Made by a program: the position numbers and the translations under genes. A stretch of DNA of 13,998 bases from positions 51,332 to 65,329 of the forward strand of contig DEXG01000031.1 of assembly GCA_002364005.1 (NCBI GenBank). Reading direction: 5' to 3'. Within the stretch, counting starts at the first letter, position 1. Each line of letters starts with the position of its first letter. The DNA is from Phycisphaerales bacterium UBA3190 (lineage in GTDB: Bacteria; Planctomycetota; Phycisphaerae; Phycisphaerales; UBA1924). Below are positions 13,441-13,998 of the stretch, piece after piece. The notes beneath the pieces are model-generated. The model saw only the letters and a program-made list of their open reading frames with translations, did no database searches and had not been told where the DNA came from.

Positions 13441-13941
13441 TCAGCTGATCCCACGCACCTCGATCGTGAGGCCATCGATATTGACCACCCGCACCGCCTG
13501 GCCCTTTTCGACCAGCCCGCCGCGTGCGATTGCGTCGTGGCGCTCGCCGTTGACCATCACCACGCCGCTGGGACGCATGGCCGTCAGGGCCTCGCCCTCC
13601 TGGTCCATCAGTTTCTCCCGCTGTGCCCGTATCGCTCGGGTGCGAGCCATGCGTTCCTCGGCGATCTCCTCGCCGCTGGGGCCCACCATCGTGCGTCCGA
13701 TCGCCGTGTTGGGCAGCATCTTCAGGGCCGAGAAGAAGGCCATCGGGCCCAGCACCGCGGTGAGCAGCAGCCCCGTCGCGCCCCACATCGGGTCGTAGCG
13801 GAAAAGGAACACAATCCCCACGACCGCGCTGATCGCGGCTGAAATCCCCAGAATCCCGCCCGAGGGCACGAAGGCCTCGAGCACCAGCAGCAGCAGGCCC
13901 AGCGCCAGCAGGCCGATCCCGATCAGCAGCAGACTGTCCAT
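13441..13941 (-). CDS. nfeD: NfeD family membrane protein with C-terminal OB-fold
   Basis: A 166-residue short-form NfeD protein. Three hydrophobic segments lie at about 3-22, 29-47 and 54-73, then a charged, probably helical linker rich in Arg and Glu (89-115), and the NfeD OB-fold domain (116-166) with Gly-Glu-Ala-Leu-Thr-x-Met-Arg-Pro-Ser-Gly (116-126), Val-Asn-Gly-Glu-Arg-His-Asp (130-136) and a closing Asn-Ile-Asp-Gly-Leu-Thr-Ile-Glu-Val. NfeD proteins pair with stomatins and flotillins and are thought to assist their membrane assembly; the neighbouring floA supports this. There is no ClpP-like protease domain in this chain, though such a longer NfeD often sits upstream. Its ATG overlaps by one base the stop codon of an upstream frame, suggesting translational coupling and an operon that continues beyond the window. 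The first Met is followed directly by membrane sequence, as expected. Confidence 0.93.
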   Translation of the reverse strand: MDSLLLIGIGLLALGLLLLVLEAFVPSGGILGISAAISAVVGIVFLFRYDPMWGATGLLLTAVLGPMAFFSALKMLPNTAIGRTMVGPSGEEIAEERMARTRAIRAQREKLMDQEGEALTAMRPSGVVMVNGERHDAIARGGLVEKGQAVRVVNIDGLTIEVRGIS

Positions 13942-13998
13942 TATGCCGACTCCGTTCGCTCAGTACCGTTGTCCGAATCCGATCTGTCTGCGGTGTCT
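13941..13998 (-). CDS. C-terminal end of an upstream gene, partial
   Basis: On the minus strand a frame is open from the window edge for 18 codons, reading Asp-Thr-Ala-Asp-Arg-Ser-Asp-Ser-Asp-Asn-Gly-Thr-Glu-Arg-Thr-Glu-Ser-Ala, and ends at a TAA whose last base is the A of the nfeD ATG. A hydrophilic acidic tail and a one-base stop/start overlap are typical of operon partners; no ribosome site of its own is seen before nfeD, which fits coupling. In many genomes the gene in this place encodes the long protease-type NfeD, but 18 residues cannot show this. It could also be a chance open frame. Confidence 0.4.
   Translation of the reverse strand, partial: DTADRSDSDNGTERTESA

Overview
The window is about 14 kb of GC-rich chromosomal DNA, with most genes near two-thirds G+C. 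It carries eleven complete protein genes and the last codons of a twelfth. There are no rRNA, tRNA, transposase, phage or CRISPR features. The gene mix is typical of the Planctomycetota, perhaps a Phycisphaerae-type genome: a membrane-attached sulfotransferase, a GYN-type zinc-ribbon membrane protein, a NfeD/flotillin pair, a YyaL/SPATA20 protein, and many starts without a Shine-Dalgarno site. That assignment is inference from gene flavour; no marker gene is present.

Layout from left to right. Positions 24-2610 (minus) hold a sulfotransferase with a C-terminal membrane domain, then a CrcB/FluC fluoride channel, then a SixA-type phosphohistidine phosphatase, tightly spaced. Positions 2723-3781 (plus) encode a lipoprotein alpha/beta hydrolase. 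Positions 3851-6089 (plus) encode an antiquitin-type (ALDH7) aldehyde dehydrogenase and a divergent ribose-5-phosphate isomerase A whose TTG start overlaps the end of the dehydrogenase gene by 8 bases. Positions 6145-7453 (minus) are a self-contained, much more AT-rich unit: a canonical sigma70-like promoter, a strong ribosome binding site, one gene for a secreted protein of unknown function, and an intrinsic terminator. Positions 7454-8583 hold a two-CBS-domain protein bracketed by three different intergenic repeat types. Positions 8584-10932 (plus) encode a YyaL/SPATA20 protein with an added DsbD-alpha-like C-terminal domain. Positions 10936-13998 (minus) hold an upstream gene of which only the end is visible, then nfeD, floA, a terminator, and a zinc-ribbon membrane protein with an internal tandem repeat.

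Functional links are modest. NfeD and FloA are a well-known partner pair in bacterial membrane microdomains. The dehydrogenase and the isomerase are translationally coupled but do not share an obvious pathway. Nothing here forms a complete recognised defence or biosynthetic system. The most unusual items are the AT-rich secreted-protein unit, the paired inverted hairpin repeat upstream of yyaL, the YyaL-DsbD-alpha fusion, the duplicated 80-residue unit in the zinc-ribbon protein, the altered phosphate loop of RpiA, and several genes whose only plausible -10 box lies 5-6 bases before the ATG, suggesting leaderless mRNAs.
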